From Schistocerca nitens (taxonomy: Eukaryota; Arthropoda; Insecta; Orthoptera; Acrididae), in assembly GCF_023898315.1 (NCBI RefSeq), contig NC_064625.1:102534269-102598268 (forward strand): DNA of 64,000 nucleotides, in the 5' to 3' direction. Positions 1 through 10,099 of this stretch are shown one piece after another. The notes beneath the pieces were generated by a model. The model did no database searches. It had not been told where the DNA came from and was given only the letters and a program-made list of their open reading frames with translations. The translations under genes and the position numbers were made by a program. Positions within the stretch are counted from its first letter, which is position 1, and every line of letters starts with the position of its first letter.

Positions 1-139
1 GTGCGTTGCAGTTTGCCTTGAAAATGGCGGGGTGGTCTCCCGCCGAAATATCGGCGGTCGCTGAAAGTGTTACCTGGCTGAATTTCCGGAAGTTATTTGA
101 AAGTACTTTACAATGTTAAGCATACTGTCCGACCAAAGA

Positions 140-870
140 CATTAACTTCTGTTGACAGCACTTTTTCAGCATCCATACAATGAGAGCAGACCCACTGCAG
201 GACAAGAGGGGGGGGGGGGTTGTTTGGGGGGAAGAGACCAAACAGCTAGGTCATCGGTCTCGTCGGATTAGGGAAGGACAGGGAAGGAAGTCGGCTGTGC
301 CCTTTCAAAGAAACCATCCTAGCATTTGCCTGGAGCGATTTAGGAAAATCACAGAAAACCTAAATCAGGATGGCCAGACGTGGGATTGAACCGTCGTCCT
401 CCTGAATGCAGGACAAGGCCACAACTATGTTAAGCCCACGTATTCCCAGGCTGTCAGCCTCCATAAAATAACAGTGGACTCATTGCCCAAGTTGATCAGA
501 TATACCCACTGTTGAGTATTTCATCGGCGTTTCTCAGAATTTAGACAGTGAGAGAGGACCCACTGCGTGAGTTGACCAGACCTGTGTACTGGTGATCAAA
601 GGTTACCCCAGCTTCTCAGAATCTGGACATTATAAGAGTGGACTCATTTCCTGAGGTAACCAGACCAGCCCACCTGTCCTTCAGGGTTCTCAGAATGTGG
701 ACAGTGAGAGTGGACCCATTTTCTGAGTTGGTCAATGCAACCCCCTATTAAGCACATGTCACCCCAGGTTCTCAGTTCCACGCAGTGAGACTGAACCTAC
801 TTCTCAGCTTCCCACACTTATCCAATCACATATGGACGATGAGAGTGGACTCATTGCCCAAGTTGGGCTG
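140..870. repeat. Diverged minisatellite, period about 75-85 bp
   Basis: Repeated units carry the pattern TTCTCAGAATNTGGACA followed by GTGAGAGTGGACYCATT. The TTCTCAG element recurs near 532, 616, 689 and 770, and the GTGGACTCATT element recurs near 472, 643, 712 and 847. A further partial unit at 178-206 is cut off by the SINE at 207-406. No coding content. Confidence 0.7.
207..406 (-). mobile_element. tRNA-headed SINE, reverse, inside the minisatellite
   Basis: Same family as the element at 21778. Its head region (box-B-like GGGATTGAACCGTC, reverse) is at the right end and its body (AACCTAAATCAGGATGG) is to the left. An 11-bp direct repeat, tgcaggacaag, lies at 196-206 and 407-417, marking a retroposition event. 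A run of G near 209-219 sits at its tail end. The tRNA head is incomplete. Confidence 0.8.
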
Positions 871-2140
871 ATCTACCTGTTACAGAACATAGGGTATGTC
901 AGGTTTTCATCTAGACTGCGTGGAACACAAGGTGCTTACACTGGAGTACTTAAATTAGCAAGATTATTCTAGCAGAATTTGCTTAGTCACTGTTGACGAC
1001 TATGAGGTACTCTGCTGTCGATACACGTGTGTTGCTCCCATATGACAGAGTGTGTAATCCACATCTCTAGGATAGGGGTCATGTGTTTTCTGATGACAGG
1101 CAATATTTTGGCCTACAGTGACTCCCTGAATGTGCGCAGCCCCAGACGTCAAACCAAAATTGCAGTGTGCCTCTAGTGACAGAGGTACAATGAGTAATTG
1201 GCATTAAAGTTTACTGGAGATGTTGGTCAGATGAAGATATTCTAGGTATCTGACAAAGTGCGACAACTTTATGCACTGAGTGAGAGATGTAAGGTGGATA
1301 CTGACAGAGTGAAAGAGTACCTGAAATTCAGGGCTTCAGAGAAGTGAAACATTGTAGGAGTGTAAGCCTTCGCTTCTTTTGCATTAAAGTCTTGTATGTG
1401 TACTTGAGGAGACAGGCTTTAATCGCCTTATGCAGAAAGTCAGTCATTGGCTTTTTTGTACAGTGGTTTAGTAGTTTTATTTGTCTTTTGTAGCTCTCCT
1501 TCTTGAAGTTTAGTAAATAGTAATAAATTATTTGATCAAGTGTTAGTGCCAGGTGATTTACTTCGACCATGTTTACTTTCTACTGAGTATTTATTAATTA
1601 ACTTTGCCACTTCTTTGTCCTCAGCTGATTTAATTCATTTGGAGAGGTCAATACTGTACACTGAATGTTCTAAAAAAACTATATTTATTACTAACTTTTA
1701 CAGTCATTTCTGCCACTTTCATACTCTTGGAGTCAAGTACGTAATCTTGTTCATGATTCCTGGATTACAGAAGTGTTTGAAACTGGTTGAAAAAATGAAA
1801 CTGCCAGTCAAAATTACCAATAATAGTCAAGATTATCTTTGAAAACCATTGGGTGAATTTAATATTACCTTTTTTAAAAGTATACATAAAAATCAACCAT
1901 AATATGTCTAAAATAATATACAAAAAGCATATCAATAAAAAGGTGTACTCATTTACAATAAAAGCAGCTGACAGTTTTTTGTATCCAGGGCAGTCGAAGA
2001 GAACTGGTTAGACAGAGAGGCCAACCAGGATGGTACTGCACCCACAATCAGAAGTACAACGTTTGAAACCAAACCAATCTGTCCAGGTGTAGGTTATCTG
2101 TGGTTTCCCTAAGTAGCTCGAGGCAATTTTTAAAATCATA
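871..2140. other. Unassigned AT-rich stretch
   Basis: No recognised gene or repeat family. The two longest open frames here (80 and 100 codons) encode low-complexity peptides with no motif that I recognise and look like chance frames. Confidence 0.5.
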
Positions 2141-2149
2141 GGACTAGAC

Positions 2150-2930
2150 CATCATACGATTTTTCAGCGTAGAAAAAGCCTTTGATAGTGCTGTAACATA
2201 TTCGAAATTCTCTTTATAAGAACACACACATAATATACGATACACACCAGAACCATTGACAATGAAAGTGCTCGTATATACATCGAAAAAGCAACGATGG
2301 AAGTAAAGGAGAGGTTCAGGTGTGGGACTGAAAGTCAGGGTGAAGGATGTCAGCGATAAGACTCGCTGATGACGTTTCTGTCCTCATTGGAAGTGAAGGA
2401 GGATCAGAAACTCTGTTGATTGGGTTGAATGGTCCAATGAGTACAGATTATGGACTGACAGTAAGCTGGAGGAAGACGAAAGAAATGAGGAGTAACAGAG
2501 ACGAGAATGGTGAGAAAGTTAAAATAAAAACTGGTGATCAGGGAGTACACGATGCTACACGCTTCGGATACCTTGGAAGGAGAATACTGTGTGAAAGGAA
2601 AAGCAAGGGGTACATAGAAAGCAAACTTTCACAGGCAAAGAAGGAATTGCTGGTCAGAATAAGTCTAATGGTATGTAACAGTGGATTTAATTTGAATAAG
2701 AGACTGACGAGAATGTACGTTTGGAGCACAGTACTCTAGGATAGTGAATGAAGCGTTAGTGGAAAATGGGAAAGAAGAGAATCGAATTGTTTGTGGTATG
2801 GTGCTGCAGAAGGATGTAGGAAATCAGGTGGACTGGTAAGAAATGAGGAGATCCTCTGCAGAACTGGCTAATAAAGGACTAGGTGGGAAAACAGGCTAGG
2901 AGGAGGATAGGATGATAGAACATGTGTTAC
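2150..2930 (+). pseudogene. RTE/BovB-type LINE relic, reverse transcriptase part
   Basis: Degraded reverse transcriptase. A frame around 2165 reads like the motif EKAFDS. The open frame 2347-2739 carries the catalytic-box form IRLADDVSVL, then the family's FGYLG motif and the YVWSTVL motif. Near 2910 a fragment resembles the terminal RMIEHVLRF signature. The catalytic ADD is kept here, whereas the copies at 15280 and 22402 have lost it. The pieces lie in several frames, so the copy is dead and 5'-truncated. Class is assigned by similarity of motif order to those two copies. Confidence 0.65.
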
Positions 2931-3399
2931 GGTTTTTGGCAACAGCTTCTATGGTACTATAGGGAGCTGTAGAAACTGTAGGAAAAGACAAAGATTGTCA
3001 TATCAAGGGCAATCAAATGGAAACCGAACACCTGTCACAATGGAAGCATGTCGTGGTTCCATCAAAAGTAATCTTCGTGGGTTTTAAGACATTTATCCCA
3101 TTGGAAGACATGATGATCAGGTCCTGTTTAGCAGAATGTGGTCGTCAGCTGATGCATCCACTCTGCACTTCCTCATGCAACTGGAACAGACGTGCATCAT
3201 ATCTTTCTTCAGGTAGTCAAATACGTGGAAACAAAACAGTGAAAGATCCAGGCTCTACGAAGGATATTGCAGTGTTTCTCAACGAATTCTCTGACCTGTA
3301 GTCTTCAGCTAATTGGCAGTGTGGAGACGGGTGTTATCATGCAGCAGGATGTTCTGTTTGACTGCTGGAGGCGAAACAGCAATGCCAACAGTGGAAGTA

Positions 3400-3775
3400 T
3401 CCCAAACCTCCCTTGCCACAAAAATCCAAGCCATCCCAAGTTGCTCGTATGAGCTGTGGTAAGGTCATGAGGACTGCAAAGGCGCTCTGCTCATTGAGTT
3501 CCTCGGGCGTGGAACCACAATCAACATGCAGTCCTATGAAGAAACTGTGATGCACCATAAAGTTGAAACACCCAGGAATGCTGTTGGGCAGAATCATACT
3601 GCTGCACAATGATGTTACCGTCAACCAGAGGAAGGCAACGCTGCAGTGATTTGTTTGGGAAGCACCGCAGCAGCCTTAGTACAGCTTGTATTTTTCACTG
3701 TCGGATTTTCACTTCTTTGGCGACCTGAAGAAAGACGTGCTCCAGTCAGATGAGGAAGTGCAAGGGTGAGTATGA
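3400..3775 (+). pseudogene. mariner (DD34D-type) transposase relic
   Basis: In one + frame the DNA reads ALLIEFLERGTTINMQSYEE, the conserved mid-domain of classical mariner transposases, followed by a damaged HNHTAAQ-like second catalytic region. Near 3710-3770 an end resembling FGDLKKDVLQSDEEVQ appears in another frame. Stops and frameshifts separate the pieces. No terminal repeats were found. The stretch 3017-3300 upstream may be more of the same element but carries no motif I can name. Confidence 0.65.
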
Positions 3776-3868
3776 TTGTGGTTTGGTCACGACCGACCAC
3801 GTCCTACGTAAATGGAATTGTTTGTATCATCAACATTTCATTGCCCTGCCAGCAACTGTATATATATT

Positions 3869-4753
3869 AATTTTAATCTTAATAATCAGCAGCCTCAGTT
3901 GCACCGTTTCCCTAGAATTTACCTAGGTTTCAGTCGGGATAATCCAATCTTCGTCAGAATAACAGTAACTACCGTTGGTCCCTAGTGGACATCGTCAGGC
4001 TAAAACTACAAATCCACAAATTATCGTCAGACTGTAAAAACGTATCTGAAACTGCCTCAGCCCCATTTCGCGACCGCGATGCGGCAGCCACGAGTGCTGT
4101 ACTGGAAGTGACCGTAGTGTCATGAGGCCCGCCTAGGCGGACACAATACTTTGCACCTATAAGTTTAATCACCTAAAAAGAACTTAGGAGTGGAAAGGAT
4201 AACATAAACATCGTCATTATTATCCTTCCCACTCCTAAGTTCTTTTTCAACATTTTCCTAGATAGGCTGTACCTTGTAAGCACATGATGTCTTCCTCATA
4301 TCATGACCAACGAATACTTCATAAATGTTAAGACGTTGTCCACAGGTTAGCATATACGCCCTTTTCCTCAGCTATACCTTTTGTTTCTCTTTAGTAGTAA
4401 ATTCAAGTTCAGGAGTTAAGTTCGCGTCTTTTCCCAACAAGTACCCATCACACAGTTTATGTGCAGGCGCAAGGTAGTGTGTCCGTGTACGCAGGCCTCA
4501 TGACGCTACGGTCAGTTCTAGTACAGCACTCCTGGCTGCCGCATCGCGGTCAGGAAGTGGTTCCGAGGCAGTTTCAGATACGTTTTTACAGTCTGACGAT
4601 AATTTGTGGATTTGTAGTTTTAGCCTCACGATTTCCACTATGGACAAACGGTAGTTACTGTTATTCTGAAGAAGGTTGGGTTATCCCAACTGAAACCTAG
4701 GTAAATTCTAGGGAAACGGTGCAAGCGAGGCTGTTGATTATTAAAATCAAAGT
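3869..4753. repeat. Large fold-back element, arms about 280 bp
   Basis: The left arm (about 3869-4160) is repeated in reverse complement at about 4450-4753. Matching pieces include CCTAGGTTTCAG / CTGAAACCTAGG, the cluster around GTCAGACTGTAAAAACG, and the outermost AATAATCAGCAGCC. Small differences between arms show it is not brand new. The loop contains its own hairpin at 4178-4246. The arms carry the CCTAGGTTTCAG...TTC-TCAGAA module also present in the fold-backs at 12541 and 58045. No transposase is encoded. Confidence 0.85.
4178..4246. repeat. Short hairpin at the centre of the fold-back
   Basis: AAGAACTTAGGAGTGGAAAGG at the left and its near-perfect reverse complement at the right surround a loop of about 20 bp. 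Only isolated mismatches are visible in the roughly 24-bp stem. Confidence 0.85.
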
Positions 4754-4771
4754 TAGGAATTGTTTGTCTTG

Positions 4772-5023
4772 AATGAGATTTTCACTCTGCAGCGGAGTGT
4801 GCGCTGATACGAAACTTCCTGGCAGATCAAAACTGTGTGCCCGAGCGAGACTCGAACCCGGGACCTTTGCCTTTCGCGGGCAAGTGCTCTACCGTCAAGC
4901 TGTGAGGACCGGGCGTGAGTCGTGCTTCGGTAGCTCAGATGGTAGAGCACTTGCCCGCGAAAGGCAAAGGTCCCGAGTTCGAGTCTTGGTCGGGCACACA
5001 GTTTTAATCTGCCAGGAAGTTTC
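4772..5023. mobile_element. Inverted tRNA-like SINE dimer with 14-bp TSD
   Basis: Two copies of one tRNA-related sequence are joined head to head: a reverse copy at about 4772-4908 and a forward copy at about 4920-5023. Each has an A-box-like GGTAGCTCAGATGGTAGAGC and a B-box-like GAGTTCGAGTC, followed by a tail with TTTTAATCTGCCAGGAAG. The direct repeat aattgtttgtcttg flanks the dimer at 4758-4771 and 5024-5037, so the whole palindrome inserted as one unit, in the way LINE machinery inserts SINEs. The same dimer occurs at 19891 with a different TSD. Confidence 0.85.
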
Positions 5024-5356
5024 AATTGTTTGTCTTGTCTCCCAGCGAGATAAACATCTTAAAGTGTGTGGTGATTATTTTTGATTGGTACCATTCTCTG
5101 GTCACGTTATGACGGGTCTTATGCATACATTTGACTGCCAGTTATACATCCAGTCATGATGTGATTTAGGATATTGGGTGTAAGTGAGAAACTGAGAAGA
5201 GGAGGTCGTCACTGGAGTGAATGTCGCAGTCGGCCGCATCAAACCAGTCGTGAGAGTAACAACGCAGAATCGAAAAAAGACTGGATTCCTTAACATTGAT
5301 CCAGAGTGTGGTGACTGCCAGCCCCATCCTTGTAACCCAGTGTCGGCAGCTGCCCT

Positions 5357-5370
5357 CCCCCCCCCCCCCC
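5357..5370 (+). repeat. Poly-C run upstream of exon A
   Basis: Fourteen uninterrupted C within a pyrimidine-rich stretch (5350-5385), about 220 bp before the exon A acceptor. It could bind a poly-C protein, or simply be a slippage-prone run. Confidence 0.85.
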
Positions 5371-5589
5371 TCCCTGTCGGTGTTTGCTTGAGCACATGCA
5401 CCTGGTGCAGTCGCGCCCAACATGGTCACTGTCCGCTACGCGCGCGCCCTCCGGCGGTCAACAGCTGAACTGCGGCGCTGGCTGGGTCGCACCGGCGCGA
5501 CCGAGACACGGCGTGGGCGGTGCGTGGGCAGTGCGTGCTGCTACGTGTTGCGCGGCGCGGAACGCAGGCTGCAGGCGTGCCGCTTTCAG

Positions 5590-5770
5590 CGCCGACGGCA
5601 ACTTCGAGGTGACGCTGGCGACCAAGGCGACCATCTACCACCAGGGCCTCGTCGAGTGGAAGCCGCCCGCCATCTACAAGTCCTCCTGCGAGATCGACGT
5701 CGAGTATTTCCCGTTTGACGAGCAGACGTGCGTGCTCAAATTCGGTAGTTGGACCTATGACGGGTTTAAG
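5590..5770 (+). CDS. nAChRalpha4: nAChR alpha-type subunit, alternative exon A (exon 4-like)
   Basis: Internal exon encoding 60 residues of the extracellular ligand-binding domain of a nicotinic acetylcholine receptor subunit, a cation-selective pentameric ligand-gated channel of the neuronal membrane. The peptide starts ADGNFEVT and ends SWTYDGFK. It contains the Cys-loop, with cysteines at residues 33 and 47 and 13 residues between them ([15 protein letters not shown]), and the loop B motif GSWTYDG. The borders are an acceptor ending ctttcag and a donor AAG|gtaagc, entry phase 2 and exit phase 0. A polypyrimidine stretch with 14 consecutive C lies about 220 bp upstream. The exon is GC-rich against an AT-rich background. 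The open frame extends upstream to 5384, but that part resembles no receptor sequence and is treated as intron. Assignment to alpha4 rests on the paired alternative exon at 39863; alpha-family membership is close to certain, the exact subunit less so. Confidence 0.9.
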
Positions 5771-6837
5771 GTAAGCTCACTCTCCCGCTCTCCTTCTTCC
5801 GGTCGACCTCCCTCCCCTCCTACCTACCCCACCCCTCAGTTTTCTTTTCAGGTGACTGGGCTGTGCTCGCCAGTGGTACAGTTGCCAGTTTCCCCATATT
5901 TAAAATAGCCTAATTTTGTAAACTTCCAGTTGTGCTACACACAAGTCACCCCCAGCTCCACAGCATCCTTTGCAGACAAAGCTCTTTCTTGAGAGCCGGT
6001 AACATTGTAACCTCCCAATAGATAAAATAATATAAATGATATTCACATTTAGCGTAACTACCCAACAGTAAAAATATGTATAGCACTGACATTTAGTGTA
6101 ACCTAGCAACAGTTTATTATTCTGTAACCTACCACTAATAACGTGACTAATTTCTCAATAAAATTGTGGCTCACTTATAACCTTTCAATAATTGACTGTG
6201 ATTTGGAACTGGTAAATTTTGGACGTCAGCAGTGCTGCCCTGAAAGATCATTCTGAATAAATTGAAAAGTTCGCCAGATAACGCATATATATCTGCTCCT
6301 GGAAGAATTTTTTCTGGCATAGCCCAGTGCAATACTGGCCGATAGATTTGTCATGTATCAAAGGAAACAACTGATTTTTCTTTACAATAATCGGGATGAC
6401 CATGGATTGGAGAAATCAGTAAATTCTTTAAATTGAGATCAATGATTGTCAAAAGTTAATTTTTGTAAGAAAGATTATTATTAAGATATTTTTTTAAAAA
6501 CATTTACATGGGACTTGATATAACAATAGTACATATGCGCGAGGCTGCTTTTACCTTATAGTACGTCACTCAGGCACCACTATCGCGCCGCACGACCGGC
6601 CCAGCCAACTCCATACACACAACTGCTCGCTACTGCTTACTCCCACTGACACACAGTTCCTACTGCTGACAACACTGCTCTCTGGTCTGAGATTCTCTTA
6701 TAGCTTACATATAGCAGGCAGCGCGTGAGCAACCCATCGAAATTACATCTGCTCGAGTGCGCTAGCAATACATCCGTTAGTCATGGACCTCTTACAACAT
6801 CTTGGCAACATCAAAGGATTCACCACAACGGAATGTA

Positions 6838-8259
6838 CACTCCTGGAAATGGAAAAAAGAACACATTGACACCGGTGTGTCAGACCCACCATACTTGCTC
6901 CGGACACTGCGAGAGGGCTGTACAAGCAATGGTCACACGCACGGCACAGCGGACACACCAGGAACCGCGGTGTTGGCCGTCGAATGGCGCTAGCTGCGCA
7001 GCATTTGTGCACCGCCGCCGTCAGTGTCAGCCAGTTTGCCGTGGCATACGGAGCTCCATCGCAGTCTTTAATACTGGTAGCATGCCGCGACAGCGTGGAC
7101 GTTAACCGTATGTGCAGTTGACGGACTTTGAGCGAGGGCGTATAGTGGGCATGCGGGAGGCCGGGTGGACGTACCGCCGAATTGCTCAACACGTGGGGCG
7201 TGAGGTCTCCACAGTACATCGATGTTGTCTCCAGTGGTCGGCGGAAGGTGCACGTGCCCGTCGACCTGGGACCGGACCGCAGCGACGCACGGATGCACGC
7301 CAAGACCGTAGGATCCTACGCAGTGCCGTAGGGAACCGCACCGCCACTTCCCAGCAAATTAGGGACACTGTTGCTCCTGGGGTATCGGCGAGGACCATTC
7401 GCAACCGTCTCCATGAAGCTGGGCTACGGTCCCGCACACCGTTAGGCCGTCTTCCGCTCACGCCCCAACATCATGCAGCCCGCCTCCAGTGGTGTCGCGA
7501 CAGGCGTGAATGGAGGGACGAATGGAGACGTGTCGTCTTCAGCGATGAGAGTCGCTTCTGCCTTGGTGCCAATGATGGTCGTATGCGTGTTTGGCGCCGT
7601 GCAGGTGAGCGCCACAATCAGGACTGCATACGACCGAGGCACACAGGGCCAACACCCGGAATCATGGTGTGGGGAGCGATCTCCTACACTGGCCGTACAC
7701 CACTGGTGATCGTCGAGGGGACACTGAATAGTGCACGGTACATCCAAACCGTCATCGAACCCATCGTTCTACCATTCCTAGACCGGCAAGGGAACTTGCT
7801 GTTCCAACAGGACAATGCACGTCCGCATGTATCCCGTGCCACCCAACGTGCTCTAGAAGGTGTAAGTCGACTACCCTGGCCAGCAAGATCTCCGGATCTG
7901 TCCCCCATTGAGCATGTTTGGGACTGGATGAAGCGTCGTCTCACGCGGTCTGCACGTCCAGCACGAACGCTGGTCCAACTGAGGCGCCAGGTGGAAATGG
8001 CATGGCAAGCCATTCCACAGGACTACATCCAGCATCTCTACGATCGTCTCCATGGGAGAATAGCAGCCTGCATTGCTGCGAAAGGTGGATATACACTGTA
8101 CTAGTGCCGACATTGTGCATGCTCTGTTGCCTGTGTCTATGTGCCTGTGGTTCTGTCAGTGTGATCATGTGATGTATCTGACCCCAGGAATGTGTCAATA
8201 AAGTTTCCCCTTCCTGGGACAATGAATTCACGGTGTTCTTGTTTCAATTTCCAGGAGTG
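6838..8259 (+). mobile_element. Tc1-like element, copy 1 (1422 bp)
   Basis: DNA transposon with terminal inverted repeats beginning CACTCCTGGAAAT (about 27 bp, two internal differences) and a TA duplication at 6836-6837 and 8260-8261. It holds one transposase reading frame followed by an AATAAA signal near 8200. It is almost identical to the copies at 25951 and 48365, so all three arrived recently. Confidence 0.95.
7082..8104 (+). pseudogene. Tc1-like transposase, nonsense at codon 8
   Basis: Cut-and-paste transposase of the Tc1/mariner superfamily. The intended start is ATG at 7082, by comparison with the intact copy at 48520-49542. Codon 8 (7103-7105) is TAA where the intact copy has GAA. 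The rest is open to 8104, with an in-frame ATG at 7112 that would lose 10 residues. Order of parts: N-terminal helix-turn-helix paired-like region (LTDFERGRIVGM), catalytic D in FSDESRF, catalytic D in QQDNARPH, and E in SPIEHVWD. I count 32 residues between the last two catalytic residues. A protein from ATG 7112 could retain all catalytic residues, but whether it binds DNA is unknown. Confidence 0.9.
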
Positions 8260-8354
8260 TATTTATTAACATACACATATACACAATGATCCAACTTCTC
8301 CTACTGATGTCGTAATGTTACAGTTATAAACCATGTGCCAGATAGATTTTCATA

Positions 8355-9735
8355 TTATCTCGCTCGCTACACGCAAACTGTCAGTCAAAAAGAAAAAAAA
8401 AAAAGAACAACACCTTTTTGTAAGAAATTTAATGTAGTTTAATTCTGGACCGGGATACGTATTCACTAGACTCCGTAGTTTCAAGTAGTTGAAGAAAATC
8501 GTAAGAAAGTGTCTGCCACGTGCAATCCCCACTTCCACACTGAGCCCCATCAGTCAGGACTTCCAGTACATTGTTCCTAGACAGACCTCCCTTCTACCAT
8601 TGAACAAAAATTTGCGACTGCACGCATTATTTCCCACGTTTGACCTTTTTTGGTCTTCACTGACTGGCCTTACTACACCACAAGCTTAGTCGAGCACTTA
8701 CAGATTGTAAAACTGACATTTGTGTAAATTTTACCTTTGCGAATTGTAATAGCATAAAAAAAAACAAGTATGTCAATGTAGTTGGCAGGCATTCTGCCTA
8801 CGAACATACATTCTATTTTATTGTGTTGTATGTTAACCGGGGACCCAGAAACGACAGAGAGGCTCCGTCCCCACCGCAGCCGCAGTGGTCCACAACCCCA
8901 TGACGACTACTGCAGTCCACTTCACCCCTCCGCCGCCCCACACCGAACCAAGGATTACTGTGTGGTTCGGCCCCCGGTGGACCCCCCAGACAACGTCTCA
9001 CACCAGACAAGTGTAGCCCCTATGTTTGTGTGGTAGAGTAATGGTGGTGTACGCATACATGGAGAACTTGTTTGCACAGCAATCGCTGACGTAGTGTAAC
9101 TGAGGCGGAATAAGGGGAACCAGCCTGCATTCGCCGAGGTAGATGGAAAACCGCCTAAAAGCTATCCACAGACTGGCAAGTTCACTGGCCGGTTCACCAG
9201 ACCTCGACACAAATCCGCCAGGCGGATTCGTGCCGGGGACCAGGAGCTCCTTCCAGCCCGGGAAGTCGTGAGTTAGACCGCAAGGCCAACTGGGCCGGCC
9301 AACATACATTACTTGCAAGGTTTCGGTTTGGATAGAATTTTCAACGTAATTAGTTTTAGCATAACATTCACGAAAGTCATTATTTTTTCATTAGCCTCAT
9401 GGGCAAGTTTAAATTAATGACATTAACGAAGTAGCCGATCATACTGGTGGTGTAATAGTCTGATCAACAGGGACTGAAGAAGGCAAATATTTTTATACAG
9501 TGGAAGGAGGGAGTGCCATGAACAATGCACTAAAATTCATTAGTGATGAGGAATGAGTGCGGGGGTGGAAGTGCATTTGATGGTCCCTCTCGTACCTTCT
9601 TCCCTGAATAACTCAAAACCGTCGCCTGCAATAGTAACGTATCACAATACTAAATTTACCTACTTAAATTTCCTGCAAAAAAGGCCTGATAATTTTTTTC
9701 TGTAGGACTAATAATTTCAGCATAGTGAGTGAGAA
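8355..9735. repeat. Long fold-back repeat, copy Y, interrupted by two SINEs
   Basis: The left arm (about 8355-8700) contains GACTGCACGCATTATTTCCCA and AGAAATTTAATGT. The right arm (about 9430-9730) is its diverged reverse complement, seen in GGAGGGAGTGCCATGAA and TGAATAACTCAAAACC. The same element at 12720-13590 has clearer arms. The loop of this copy holds the retroposon at 8813-9300. Sequence shared with copy X continues to about 10090 (GTTGCATGCAATGAGATCGG against GTTGCATGCAACGACATCGG at 13650), past the SINE at 9736. Confidence 0.7.
8813..9300 (-). mobile_element. Long tRNA-headed retroposon, reverse (about 490 bp)
   Basis: Homologous, in reverse, to 41476-41963. The head lies at the right end (GGTCCCCGGCACGAATCC region) and the tail at the left, where the reverse strand shows AATAAA. 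A 10-bp direct repeat, aacatacatt, lies at 8803-8812 and 9301-9310. Shared internal landmarks are the AGGCGGTTTTCCATCT box and the GGTTAACATACAA tail. Confidence 0.75.
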
Positions 9736-9937
9736 GCCAGCAGGTGTGGCCATGCAGTTCTAGGCGCTTCAGTCTGGAACCGCGTGACCGCTACACTCGC
9801 AGGTTCGAATCCTGTCTCGGGCATGGATGTGTGTGATGTCCTTAGGTTAGTTAGGTTTAAGTAGTTCTAAGCTCTAGCGGACTGATGACCTCAGAAGTTA
9901 AGTCTCATAGTGCTCAGAGCCATTTGAACCATTTTTT
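9736..9937 (+). mobile_element. tRNA-headed SINE, common 200-bp family
   Basis: Head with GGTTCTAGGCGCTTCAG-like A-box region and GCAGGTTCGAATCCTG B-box. The tail runs from GATGTCCTTAGG to AGAGCCATTTGAACCATT. The direct repeat tgagtgagaa lies at 9726-9735 and 9938-9947. Confidence 0.9.
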
Positions 9938-10099
9938 TGAGTGAGAAAAAATGAAAACCTCGTGTGTGGTTTTTTATGGCCTTGTAGGTCCTGTAACATT
10001 GCGGGTTGCATGCAATGAGATCGGTAGGGGCAGCTGACTTACCCCGTAGATTAGTCGGCAAGGCAAACTGGTTACCTAGCCAGGCTGGCAGCAACATCA

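Noticed and set aside
4905..4998. Functional tRNA genes in the SINE heads
   Set aside because: The tRNA-like parts recur many times with attached SINE tails and TSDs, and the one at 4920 lacks U33 in the anticodon loop.
5384..5589. Open frame upstream of exon A as part of the receptor
   Set aside because: It lacks receptor similarity, and an acceptor AG sits exactly before the conserved ADG; the frame is open by chance in GC-rich DNA.
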